From assembly GCA_949987565.1 (NCBI GenBank), contig OX465105.1:3172996-3236995 (forward strand): a DNA stretch of 64,000 nt, read 5' to 3'. A model generated the notes under the pieces. That model searched no databases. It was not told the origin of the DNA and was given only the letters and a program-made list of their open reading frames with translations. The DNA is from Luidia sarsii. Taxonomy: Eukaryota > Echinodermata > Asteroidea > Paxillosida > Luidiidae. The translations under genes and the position numbers were made by a program. This document shows, piece after piece, positions 40,801 through 54,452 of this stretch (positions are counted from its first letter, which is position 1; the number at the start of each line of letters is the position of its first letter).

Positions 40801-43800
40801 GAGTTGACTAGTTGAAGAGTTGACAAGTTGATTTGTTGACTAGTTGACTAGTTGAAGAGTTGACTGGTTGACTAGTTGAAGAGTTGACTGGTTGACTAGT
40901 TGAAGAGTTGACTAGTTGATGAGTTGACTAGTTGAAGAGTCCACGAGTTGATAAGTTGATTTGTTGACTCGTTGACTAGTTCACTAGTTGAAGAGTTGAC
41001 TAGTTGATGAGTTGACTACTTGACTAGTTGATGAGTTGACTAGTTGACTAGTTGACGAGTCAACTCATCAACTAGTCTGTATTTCTGAGTTACAAGCATA
41101 CATTTTTTTGTTATTATTTCTTTTTTGTATTGCCTCACCTATTATAACTTGGGACATTGATTGAAATCTCCTTGTTACAAGGTGCAAGGTCAGATATGTA
41201 TTGAATATTTGCGCTGGATAAATGTAGACAATTAATTCTTATTTTGCTTTCAGTTACCTGTATCGCTTCTTTGCTGTTTCTACCCTTTATGCCATCTGTG
41301 AATTCTTGCAAGTTGTTTGTGTTTTCTGGTTCCACTAGGGCATCAAAGAGGTGAACGACGTCTGGGAGAGCATGAAGTTCAATGTGAACAAGTACATGAA
41401 GGGCAGCCAGGAGAGGGGCTACATCCTGGGCGCCGTGGACGAGGTCATGCAGATCCTGGACGACAACTCCATGAACCTGCAGAGCATGTCCGCCTCACGC
41501 TTCATCGGGCCCTTCCTGAACACCGTGCAGACGTGGGAGAAGAGCCTGTCCCTGATTGGGGAGGTCCTGGAGGTAGGCAAGCCAGCGGCCGGCCGGCGAA
41601 GCCCTGGACCCCGATTTCATCGAGATGTCAAATCGTGAAAATCTGCCAAATGTGGACTAGACCACCTCATGGCCTTAATATTCAGGATATGATATCCAAC
41701 CCGGTTGCTTGACCTATAAACAGGGTGCCAGACTAATGTCACGGAAGCAGCAATCTCACACACAAAATAGGTTCGGGATCCTAAAGCCAGGATGGAAACA
41801 TCGGGCCCTCTGAAGTTGCTGAAGTTCTTTGAAGTCATCAAATGAAAAAAAGGCATTTGGCCTGACACCATCGGCCTGCTGTTTTTGCCCTTCCAGGTGT
41901 GGATGGTAGTCCAGCGCAAGTGGATGTATCTGGAGAGCATCTTCATTGGCGGAGACATCAGGTCCCAACTCCCCGAGGAGGCCAAGAAGTTTGACGCCAT
42001 CGACAAAACCTTCAAGAAGGTGAGCTCAAATGCCTTTAATAGAGTGATGTATTTATTTTGTATTTTGTTATTATTATTATTGTTATTTTATTTTTATTTT
42101 TTTCCATTTTTAAATTTTTCCTTTTTTTCTATTTTGTTTTTAATTTTTATTTTTTTTCATTCAGAATTATTTCAAACAAATATGAACAGGTTTACAACAG
42201 GTGATATACAAACATGTTTCAAACTGCTTAGTGACTGAAACGTCAGGGCCTCTAACTTTTGAGATCTTTAAGTGATATGATATACAAAAATGTTGCAAAC
42301 TGCTTACTGACTCAAATAACCAAAATGCAAATCTTAAAATTTAGTGGGTCTGACGTTTCGATCCTAGCAGGACCTTTTTCAAAGGCAGAGAAAGGTCCTG
42401 CTAGGATCGAACTGTCGGGCCCACTAAATTTTTAGATTCAGGTTGGTTTTTTGCATCTAGATGAAAATGAGGGCATGATCCCTGGAGATAAACAGGAGTT
42501 TAATGGAGACTTGAAGCCGAGACATCTTACCATGCATGCATCACCCCTGCACGAACCAAAAATGAAGCAAACTAAATACCAGCCGCATGGTTGGCGTTTA
42601 ATCCCTCACGAGCACGTTTACTCCGCTACTGCCCCTAAACAGATCATGCAAGACACGGCCTCCAACCCGCGCATCAAGGACGCCTGCCATGCCCCCAACC
42701 GCCTTCAGGACCTGGAGATGATCAGCACGGGCCTGGAGCGCTGCCAGAAGAGTCTGAACGACTACCTGGACTCCAAGAGGAACGCCTTCCCCCGGTTCTT
42801 CTTCATATCCGACGACGAGCTCTTGTCCATTCTGGGCAGCAGCGATCCCTCCTGCGTCCAGGAGCACATCATCAAGGTCAGTTCTGGTGGCAAATGGTGA
42901 AGACGAAAATAGAGATAATCGTGACGTCCTAAATGAATCTGAGACTGAGAGACCAAAACCAAAACCCCCAACAAACATACAGACAAACACCCAGCACCCC
43001 AATCAGACAGACAGACACCCAACGTCACAAACAAACATACAGAGAAACACCCAACACCCCGAACAAACAAACAAACAGACAGACAAACAAACACCCAAAG
43101 CAAACAGACAGACAAACAAACACCCAACACCCCAAACAAACAGACATAAAAACACCCATTACACCAACAACAAACAGACAGGAATAGAAACACCCAATAC
43201 CCTCAAAACAAACAGACAGACAGACACCCAGACACTCAACATCTCAAACAAACACACAGACTAACACCCAACACCCCAAACAGACAGACAGACAGACAGA
43301 CAAACACCCAAAGCAAACAGAGAGACAAACAAACAAACACCCAACACCCCAAACAAACAAATAAACAGACAAAACCCAACACCTCAAACAAACACCCAAC
43401 ACCCCAAGAAAAAATAATTGAGACAAACATCCAACATCCTGAACAAACAGACAGACAAACAAAAACCCAACACCCCATAAGATGAACAAACAAACACCCT
43501 GAAACACATCCCTTCAGGTGCATCGTTGAATGCTCAGCAGAGTGACTGAGGAATCTTGTCAGAGAGTGAACAAGCAACGGCACCAACAGCAATGACGTAT
43601 GGTCTTCTGGTTGATTGCCCGCAGATGTACGACAACATCGCCTCGCTGCGGCTGCAGGAAGGCAACAACAGGGAGACCCTGGTGACGGCCATGATATCGG
43701 CGGAGGGTGAGGTGATGGAGTTCCGGCAGCCTATCCCGGCCGAGGGCAGGGTGGAGGACTGGATGACCAACGTGCTGGTGGAGATGAGACGCACCAATCG

Positions 43801-46800
43801 GCTCATTACCAAGGAAGCCATCTTCACCTACTGCGCTGAGAACGTCAGCAGGTTGGTCCGGCATCTTACTCCCTTCCTGTTGCCAGTACATCTCAGAAAC
43901 CTCTTCCAGTATCTAGCTTAGGCTCAGGCTCTGGCTTTGTCTCCGTTACAGTTCACTTCTGAACTCAGCCTGAGACTCAACCTGGATGTCTTGGGACTTG
44001 GACTTAAACTCAAATGATGTGACTCAGACTCGATATTTGGATGTGACTCAGACTCAGACTCAATATTTGGATGTGACTCAGACTCAGACTCGATATTTGG
44101 ATGTGACTCAGACTCAGACTCGATATTTGGATGTGACTCAGACTCAGACTCAGACTCGATATTTGGATGTGACTCAGACTCGATATTTGGATGTGACTCA
44201 GACTCAGACTCAGACTCGATATTTGGATGTGACTCAGACTCAGACTCGATATTTGGATGTGACTCAGACTCAGACTCGATATTTGGATGTGACTCAGACT
44301 CAGACTCGATATTTGGATGTGACTCAGACTCAGACTCAATATGTGACTCAATATTCTGATGTTACTTGAATGCGAGTGCGTGATTCTCTTGGGTCAGTAC
44401 TTTGTTTATGAAATGCCTCTGGTTGTGGTTTCAAGACTCGGATTCACACAACCTCAGGACTACGAGGAATCAGACTCGATATTTGGATAAAACTCAGACT
44501 CAGACTCCACCTGGATGACTTGAGACTTCGACCCGATTGACATTCTCAGACTTAGACTCTACATGGGGTACCTGTTTTATGTGGGACTCAGACTCAATTG
44601 ATGTGACTCAGACTTAGACTCTACATGGGGTACCTGTTTTATGTGGGACTCAGACTCAATTGATGTGACTCAGACTTAGACTCTACATGGGGTACCTGTT
44701 TTATGTGGGATTCAGACTCAATTGATGTGACTCAGACTTAGACTCTACATGGGGTACCTGTTTTATGTGGGACTCAGACTCAATTGATGTGACTCAGACT
44801 TAGACTCTACATGGGGTATCTGTTTTATGTGGGACTCAGACTCGATTGATGTAACTCAGACTTAGACTCTACATGGGGTACCTGTTTTATGTGGGACTCA
44901 GACTCAATTGATGTGACTCAGACTTAGACTCTACATGGGGTACCTGTTTTATGTGGGACTCAGACTCAATTGATGTGACTCAGACTTAGACTCTACATGG
45001 GGTACCTGTTTTATGTGGGACTCAGACTCGATTGATGTGACTCAGACTTAGACTCTACATGGGGTATCTGTTTTATGTGGGACTCAGACTCAATTGATGT
45101 GACTCAGACTTAGACTCTTCATGGGGTACCTGTTTTATGTGGGACTCAGACTTGATTGATGTGACTCAGACTTAGACTCTACATGGGGTATCTGTTTTAT
45201 GTGGGACTCAGACTCGATTGATGTGACTCAGACTTAGACTCTACATGGGGTACCTGTTTTATGTGGGACTCAGACTCAATTGATGTGGCTCAGACTTAGA
45301 CTCTACATGGGGTACCTGTTTTATGTGGGACTCAGACTCGATTGATGTGGCTCAGACTTAGACTCTACATGGGGTACCTGTTTTATGTGGGACTCAGACT
45401 CGATTGATGTGACTCAGACTTAGACTCTACATGGGGTACCTGTTTTATGTGGGACTCAGACTCGATTGATGTGACTCAGACTTAGACTCAGACTCAACCT
45501 GGATGACTTGGGACTCAGACTTGATGGATGCGACTCAGACTTAGACCCAGACTCGACCTGGATGACTTGGGACTCAGACTTCGACTCGATATTTTGTGAC
45601 TCTGGGTGATTGCCTTTGGCCGCTGCATTGCCAATGGAGATGACTGTATGGTTGTGCTTGTGGTTGTGTCTCTCCCAGGGTGGAGTGGATGTACAAGTAC
45701 CAAGGCATGGTGGTCCTGGCCACCAACCAGGTCTGGTGGACCTGGGAGGTGGAGGACGTCTTCAACAAGGTGGTCAAGCTGGGCGACAAGACGGCCATGA
45801 AGAAATACGCCAAGAGGATGCACGGTCAAATCAACGACTTAGTAGTGCAGGTATAGTTAAGACTTGAAGGCTTGCATGGTGGAAATACTAAGTGGAAGAT
45901 TTGAAAGGTTTCCTGTGACACCAGGGCCCTTTTCCAAAACCATGCTTAGGCTCCGGCTTCGTCTCTGTTATCCAAAAGCTGAAAACACAGGTTTGAGTTC
46001 TTTGTTGAAGTTGAAGGCTTTGGATTCTTTTTCAAAACACAGTTTAACATTCAAAAACGATGGCAAAGGCCTCCCGTTTTCATGCCTTGTACTTTGAAAA
46101 TGGGTTTGCACCCGGGTTCAAATCCCAGTCCTGTCAAATTTTCTCGGCTATTTTCACAATTTTTTCAAACAAATTTCCACGATCCTTCCCCCACCCCCCC
46201 CCCCCCCGCCAATTCCTTTCCTCTCTTTGCAAATAATTTTAATTTCTTAATTTCTTATTCCCTAGGTGCGTTCGCCGTTGTCCAGCAATGATCGTAAGAA
46301 GTACAACTCGGTGCTGATCATTGACGTGCACGCCAGGGACATCATCGATGGCTTCGTCAGGGACAGGTAGGATTAGCAACGAAAGAAACCTCTCCGCTTT
46401 CCTTAATCACTTCGCGCACGGCCCTCAGATTTCAGGCACCACTATTGTCCAGGTAGTATACAGAGAATTTCATCAGCCTTCCACTATCAAAAACAATATT
46501 GTAATGGACCGTATCCTTTCATTGGGTTTGATCACACAGATGTCGATTGTGTCAAGTTTTACTCATTTTGTATACATAATGTAGTCTTTGTAATATGTAA
46601 ACATGACTAACTTCATGACTCACTGACTGATTAAACGACTGATTAAAATGATCAAGAAGCGATTATCAAATGTGAGGAGGGCCTGACGTTTTCGATCCTA
46701 GCAGGACCTTTCTCAATAAAAGGTCCTTTGAGAAAGGTTTTGATATAATGTACTCTTCCCGCATTCACCCTTCACTAAGTTAATCCCCACATCAGGATCC

Positions 46801-49800
46801 CTTTCTACACTACAGAAGCCCTGCTCCCAGTTAGAATCCAGCAGTCTCCTGAAGACCAAGAAAGCACAATGTTTGAAACGTTGAGTTCCTCCGGTTCTTT
46901 CCAGAACCGCACACACTCACAAAAGAACTTTGCATGGTTTCACCGCAAACTTATTACTCCATAATGTACTTTTATTAATTTATTTCACAGCCTTAGATCT
47001 CGCTGGTCTTCTTGTCGAGTCTAGCTCTCCATCTTTTTGATATTCGTACCTGCGTTTATACTTCCCTCCTCCTTTTTTTCGTCGTCAGCATCTTGGACGC
47101 CAAGGAGTTTGAGTGGGAGAGCCAGCTGCGGTTCTACTGGGACAAGGATCCGGATGAGTTGAATGTCCGGCAGTGCACCGGCACCTTCGGCTACGGCTAC
47201 GAGTACATGGGACTGAACGGGCGTCTTGTCATCACTCCGCTGACTGACAGAATCTATCTGACACTCACACAGGTAGGAGATTGAGCCGTTCATTATTTAT
47301 TGCTGCGCTGTATTGGTCGCACTTTGATTTTCACTTGAAAGCCGTTGGAACTTCATTATCTTATGAAGAGACCACATTACAGCTCACCAAACACTGCCTT
47401 AAGTCAGAGTTTACTGACCATGTTCACTTCCGAGATTTGCATTTTGGTAAATTTTGTCATTAAGTAGTTTGCCATTTAAATTAATTTTTTTTTAGCAATC
47501 AACTCAAAGCAAACATTTTGATCCCAGCAGGACCTTTCTCTTTCAGAAAGGTTCTACAAGGATCGAAACATTGGGCCCACTAAATTTTGAAATTTCCAAA
47601 GAACAATTGGCAAGAAGCATTCCTTATGTCAATGGGTAGAGAGTTTAGTTTGGGGACTAGCTGTAGAGAACGCTCTATCTCTGTAAGATTCTCTATTTCT
47701 GTGCATGTGTTTTTTTGTTGGTTTTGGGTGGTTGTTGTCGTAGGCGTTGTCCATGCAGCTGGGTGGGGCTCCAGCAGGTCCGGCTGGCACAGGCAAGACA
47801 GAGACCACCAAGGACTTGGCCAAGGCCCTGGGACTGCTCTGCGTGGTCACCAACTGTGGTGAGGGCATGGACTACAAGGTAGGACTCTTGATGTGTCCTT
47901 TCATTCCCTGGTTGTCTGCTGTGACCAAAACTAGAGTACGCACTCCCCTATCGACGCGCGGTACGAACGTGTGCCGACATGGACGCGCATCCGCCATTAC
48001 TCAAGAGGGCAACTTCAGCTCGAAGTGCCCGGATGTCAGTAGCAATCGCGCGTGATATAAATGGGGAAAGGTATAGCCGAAAGGTTGTGAATGCGGAAAC
48101 TAAAATGTTATAGAAATGGTTTTTAGTAATGAAAGGAAAGACCATCAACACCTCAAGGGATTGGCAAATTTTAATGTCCTACTTTCTTTTGTAAAAAAAA
48201 TTGGGATTAGTTTGCCCCCATAGAGATCCATGCATTAGTCCTTTTGTCGGCACGTGTCATGCGATGAATGCGCACTCTAGTTTATTTATAGAGCTTTTTG
48301 GTTGTGACATACTTTCATACTGATGTTACGTTTTGTTTGTCTGTTAATTCCTTAGTTTACATAAATTAAATGTACACACATATAATGGGGATCACTACTT
48401 GACAAGCTTTGCTTTTTAGTGATCTCTAACAACCTATCTTTATTAACATTACCCCCAGAGTGTATTCTATTTTTTATTTGCAAAATGAAGTTATTATTGA
48501 TTGATTGATTGATTGGCGACACCATGTAGCCCTTATCTTTCGAGAAGGAGTGTGGCTCTGAAAAGAGCCGTTAACTCTAGAGTTAAAGATCCGGTAACTC
48601 TAGAGTTACCGGATCTTGTCAGGCAGCTCGGGCGGGATTCGAACCCGCGACTCCCACTTTCTAGTGCAGACGTCTAATCACTTGACCACAGGTCGTGAGG
48701 TGGATTTGAATATATTGTACAGTGGCAGGTACCGCGTTGCATCATAGATATAACATGATGTTTGCGTCAAGGAGAATGTAATGAGTTGTTTGCCCTGCTG
48801 GACGTGATAAACACAGTGCTCAGTGCTTTGCCCGTTTCCTGATGATATTGTTGCTGTCGTTCAAGAGAAGTATCAAGGACGACTTGGGCTGATGAATCTT
48901 CTGTTTATTTTCCTGGTGTCTGTAGGCCGTGGGTAAGATCTTCTCTGGTCTGGCCCAGTGCGGTGCCTGGGGCTGCTTCGACGAGTTCAATCGCATCGAT
49001 GTCTCCGTGCTCTCCGTCATTTCCTCCCAAATCCAGACCATCAGAAATGCTCTCATCCACAACCTGAAGAAGTTCCAGGTATATTCCAATGAAAGAGTAG
49101 CCTACAAAATTGTTTCCAACTGCTTTAAACTGTCTTAAGAGACCAAAAAGCAAAACTTGAACAAAAATTGAAGGCCTGACGTTTCGATCCTGGCAGGAAC
49201 TTTCTCTGAAACGTCAGGCCCTCCTAATTTTTTTATATTTGCTTTTTTTTTTAGTTTAGTCTGCCTTTTAGCCTCTGAGAAAGGTCCTGCTAGGATCAAA
49301 ACTTCAGGTTCCCCCTAATTTTTTTAATTTGCATTTTGGTAATTTTAGTCAGCCTTGTAGCCTTTGAGAAAGGTCCTGCTAGGATCAAAACGTCAGGCCC
49401 TCCTAATTTTCGATTTTTGCATTTTGGTAATATTTGCGTATCACGCTAGTCAGGTCCTGCCAGGGTTGAAACTTGGGTTTGGGTCTGAGTCCAATCTTAA
49501 GTTTTCGTGGCCACTTTTCAAAATTGTCTTTTTTTTGTGTGTGTGGACAGTTTGAGGGCAACGAGATCACGATGGACAACCGCATGGGTATCTTCATCAC
49601 GATGAACCCCGGTTACGCAGGCCGCACTGAGCTACCGGAGAGCGTGAAGGCGCTGTTCAGACCCGTGGTCGTCATCGTTCCTGACCTGGGCCAGATCTGT
49701 GAGATCATGCTGTTCTCCGAGGGCTTCATTCTTGCCAAGGTAGGTTGTTGATTGGATGGGTCAAAAACCCTGTTTGAATTGTAGTTCATGGAGGAGGGGG

Positions 49801-52800
49801 CATGACATAGCATTGAATGAGGCTGAGGTGGGGCTCTTGACTGACAGGCGATACAGACTCCTGATAGGCCAGCTGTGGGTGGACTGGAGGAGGGGGCATG
49901 CCATAGCATTGAATGAGGCTGAGGTGGGGCTCTTGACTGACAGGCAATACTGACTCCTGATAGGCCAGCTATGGGTGGACTGGAGGAGGGGGCATGCCAT
50001 AGCATTGAATGAGGCTGAGGTGGGGCTCTTGACTGACAGGCGATATCGACTCCTGATAGGCCAGCTGTGGGTGGACTGGAGGAGGGGGCATGCCATAGGC
50101 TGAGATGGGGCTCTTGACTGACATAATCTACCAGTGCTCCAGCCGTCTGAGCTATCCAGCCCTTACAGGGTACTCTCAGTAGAGCAATTTGATAAACCGT
50201 ATCTGCCTTTTTTTATACCACTTCTTGATTTGTTTTGTGTTTTTTGTCCTCAGGTTCTTGCCAAGAAGATGACCGTCCTGTACAAACTAGCCAAGGAGCA
50301 ACTCTCCAAGCAGTATCACTACGACTTTGGACTACGCGCCCTCAAGTCTGTACTTGTCATGGCTGGAGAACTGAAACGAGGCTCCCCGGACTTAGCAGAG
50401 GTAGGAAGGATGCCCCTGTCACCATTTGGTTACTGTCAGCGGAGATAAGGTCTTTCTTGGACAGAACCTGCAGGCAATTTCACTAAAGCTGCTGCCGTTA
50501 GATATGAATAGACATGATTAGATATGATTAGATGTCAAAATTTAGTGGGCCTGACGTTTCAATTCTAGCAGGACCTTTCTCCAAGGCATGATTAGATATG
50601 ATTAGATATGATTAGATATGAATATATATGATTATATATGAATAGATATGATTAGATATGATTATATATGAAAAGATATGATTAGATATGAATAGATATG
50701 ATTAGATATGTATAGATATGAATATATATATGATCATATATGATTAGATATGTTTAGATATGAATATATATAATTGGATATGAATAGATATGATTATATA
50801 TGATTAGATATGAATATATATGATTACATATGGATATATATGGTTAGATATGATTATATATGATTAGATATGATTAGATATGATTAGATATGATTTGATA
50901 ACTCATGATGGATCTTAAAGCATGGTCCCTGGTTTTATTTATTGCTCTCACTCTATATCTGTCTTCCTCTGTCTTCCTCTCTCTCTTCTTTCCCTCTCTC
51001 TCCTCCCCTCTGTCTCCCTGTCTTTTTTCTCCCTCCTCTCTCTCTCTCCCTCCCTCCTCCCTTCTCTCTCTCCCTCCCTCCTCTCTCTCTATTTCTCCCC
51101 CTCTCTCTCTGTCTGTATCTCTCCCCTCTCTCTCCCCCTCTCCCTGTCTGTATCTCTCTCTCCCCCCTCTCTCTCCCTCTCTCTCTCTCCCTGTCTGTAT
51201 CTCTCTCCCATTCTCTTGCTCTCTCTCATTCTCCCTCTCTCTCTGTCTGTCTGTCTGTCTCTCTCTCTCTCACTCTCTTGCTCTCTCTCCCTCCCCCTTT
51301 CTCCTTGTCTGTGTGCTATGATTCAGAGTTGGATTTTTTTGGGGGGAGGTTGCTTGCTTATGAACACAATGTCTCTTCTCTCTGAAACTCCACACAGGAT
51401 GTTGTCTTGATGAGGGCGCTGCGTGACATGAACCTGCCCAAGTTTGTCTTTGAGGACGTGCCCTTGTTCCTGGGCCTCATCTCGGATCTCTTCCCCGGAC
51501 TGGACTGTCCGCGCGTCCGCTACCCCAACTTCAACGATGCCGTGGAGGCGGCGATAGCCGAGCAGAACTATGTCATGCTAGACCACCAGGTAAAACAACA
51601 ATCAATCGTCGGCCTCGATGAACTTAAGATTCCTCCATCACAGTCATGTTAGCGTCTCGCATCTGACCTGGGGTGGATTTCCCAAAGCCTTACGACGCAT
51701 CCTAACTCGGCTTATGATGGATAGCCCAGCGTAAGATTGTGAAAGGCCGTATGGTTAAGGCCGTATCGCTCACCGACTTGCGATTGATCGTAAGTTGCGA
51801 TGGGTTTGGTGAAATCCAGCCCGGTGCCAGATTTGTGAGATCATGCTCTTCCCCGAGAAATTTGTTCTTGCCAAGGATAGATTGGTCCGTCCAAAACCCC
51901 TCTTTGAATTATCGTTCATTCACTGTAAGAATACCTCGAGCATATACATGACACCGGTCTGTGACTCTGCACTGTTGTTCATGCGGCCACGTAGAATTTT
52001 GGCACCGCCCTTGACTGACAGAATTTTTAATATTTGCAGTTTGGTCAATTAAGTAAGTGAGCAGTTTGCAACATGTTTGCTTATTACTCTAGGATATTTG
52101 TGTGTGTCACATTTGATAGTCAGCTGCCGATTTCAAGAAAACCTTTCAAGAAACTTTGCTATATATTGCTGCGAACAGTCATTGCTGTGCAAGACTTACG
52201 CAACTTTGCGTCACTTACACAGCTTTACTTGAAATCAGCTGTTGATGCGTTTGGTTTTACCGCACACAGGTGGACAAAGTTGTTCAGATGTATGAGACCA
52301 TGTTGACGAGACACACCACCATGGTGGTGGGGCCGACGGGTGGTGGCAAAACTGTGGTCATCAATGCCCTGGCACAGGCACAGACAAAGTAAGTGGCTAA
52401 TCTTTACTCATAGTCAATCAGATATAGGTAACAAAACTGGCTGGGAACTTTGTAAACTATTTTGGAAGGCCACCATCTAAGGGCTGGGTAACTCAGATGG
52501 TTTTAGCGCTGGTACGCAAAACTAGAGCTTTCTCGGCTTTCCTTTTTTTTTTATTAAACAGATTGTTTAGATTTTCTCAGTGGTCTTTCCTTCACTCGTC
52601 TGAAACTCAAGTTTGCAAAGCTGCATCCACTTTGTGCGATCTCCGAGCTGCCGTAGCCAGGCTCACGACAATCGGCTGTTTGCAGCTGAATGAAAGTGAG
52701 GGGGTTTGATCCCTGGAGATATACGGCATTACTGGTACTTGTTGAATGCTTCTGGCTGGCGCCCCCACCCCGGCAAAGATAATTGACATCAGGCATCGGG

Positions 52801-54157
52801 CAAAGCTCTGAGCACTCAGTCTTTATCATGTCTAGCGGGGCAAGCCTCAATGAATTACATTCTCCTCGACGCAAACGTCATGTTATATCTATGAGTCAAC
52901 TAGTCCTTGCTGGGGTGGAGGTGCCAGTCAAGAGCATTCAACCATTACCTGGCGTATATCTCCAGAGATCAGAGGGCTACAGCAGTTTGGTGATCAGTTG
53001 ATGGTTAAATTCCTTCTGGCTGGCACCCCCACCCCATCAAAGTCTAGTTGACTATCTGGGAAGACCACCATCTAAGGGCTGGATAGCTCGGATGATTAAA
53101 GGGCTGGATAGCTCGGATGATTAAAGGGCTGGATAGCTCGGATGATTAAAGGGCTGGATAGCTCGGATGATTAAAGGGCTGGATAGCTCGGATGATTAAA
53201 GGGCTGGATAGCTCGGATGATTAAAGGGCTGGATAGCTCGGATGATTAAAGGGCTGGATAGCTCGGAAGATTAAAGGGCTGGATAGCTCGGATGATTAAA
53301 GGGCTGGATAGCTCGGATGATTAGAGTGCTGGTACGCAAAACGAGATGTCTTAGGTTCAAGTCCCGGTCCAGTCAAATTGACTCTCAAAATTTTTTCAAA
53401 TTTTTCCAAAATTGATTTACGCTCTCATGCAAAAAGCACACGCGAGCCATGCTTGATGGATTTTTTAAAAATGGTTGGTACCCTTGGCAGACTCGGTATC
53501 CACACCAAGCTGTACATCATGAATCCCAAGGCGATGAGTGTCATCGAGCTGTACGGCATTCTAGACCCCGCCACCCGCGACTGGACGGACGGTCTCCTGT
53601 CCAACATCTTCCGGGAGATCAACCGCCCCACGGACAAGAACGAGCGCAAGTACATCGTCTTCGACGGCGACGTGGACGCGCTGTGGGTGGAGAACATGAA
53701 CTCGGTCATGGACGACAACAGGCTCCTGACCCTCGCCAATGGAGAGCGCATCCGACTGCAGAAGCACTGCGCCTTGCTCTTTGAGGTAAGAGCACACGTC
53801 GTCTGACGCTGCGCTTCCCCTGGAACTGGCTGGCTGTCGAACTTCCGCAACTTTTCTAAAGAGTGACCAATTTAAATCTGACGGGAATGCACGGGAAACT
53901 AGTGTTTCTGTTGATTCTCTCTCTCTCCTCTTTCCTCTCTCACTCTCTCTACCTCCCTCCCTCTCTCATCTTTGCACAATCTGACCCTCTCCCTCTCTCA
54001 CCCTCCCTCTCTCTCTCTCTCTCTCTCTAACTCTCTCTCTCCCTCTCTGTCCCTCTCTCTCCCCCTTTCTCTCTCTCTCTCTTTCTCTCTCTCTCTTTCC
54101 CCTCTCACCTCCTCTCTTTCCCCCTCTCACCTCCTCTCTCTCTGTCCCTCCCTTTCT

Positions 54158-54236
<79 letters not shown>

Positions 54237-54297
54237 TTCCCCTCTCACCTCCTCTCTTTCCCCCTCTCACCTCCTCTCTCTCTGTCCCTCCCTTTCT

Positions 54298-54348
<51 letters not shown>

Positions 54349-54414
54349 TTCCCCTCTCACCTCCTCTCTTTCCCCCTCTCACCTCCTCTCTCTCTCTGTC
54401 CCTCCCTTTCTCCC

Positions 54415-54452
<38 letters not shown>

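Noticed and set aside
47948..48330. Possible separate gene in the unassigned part of intron 32
   Set aside because: Frames are under 70 codons, have no recognisable motif and no matching splice sites.
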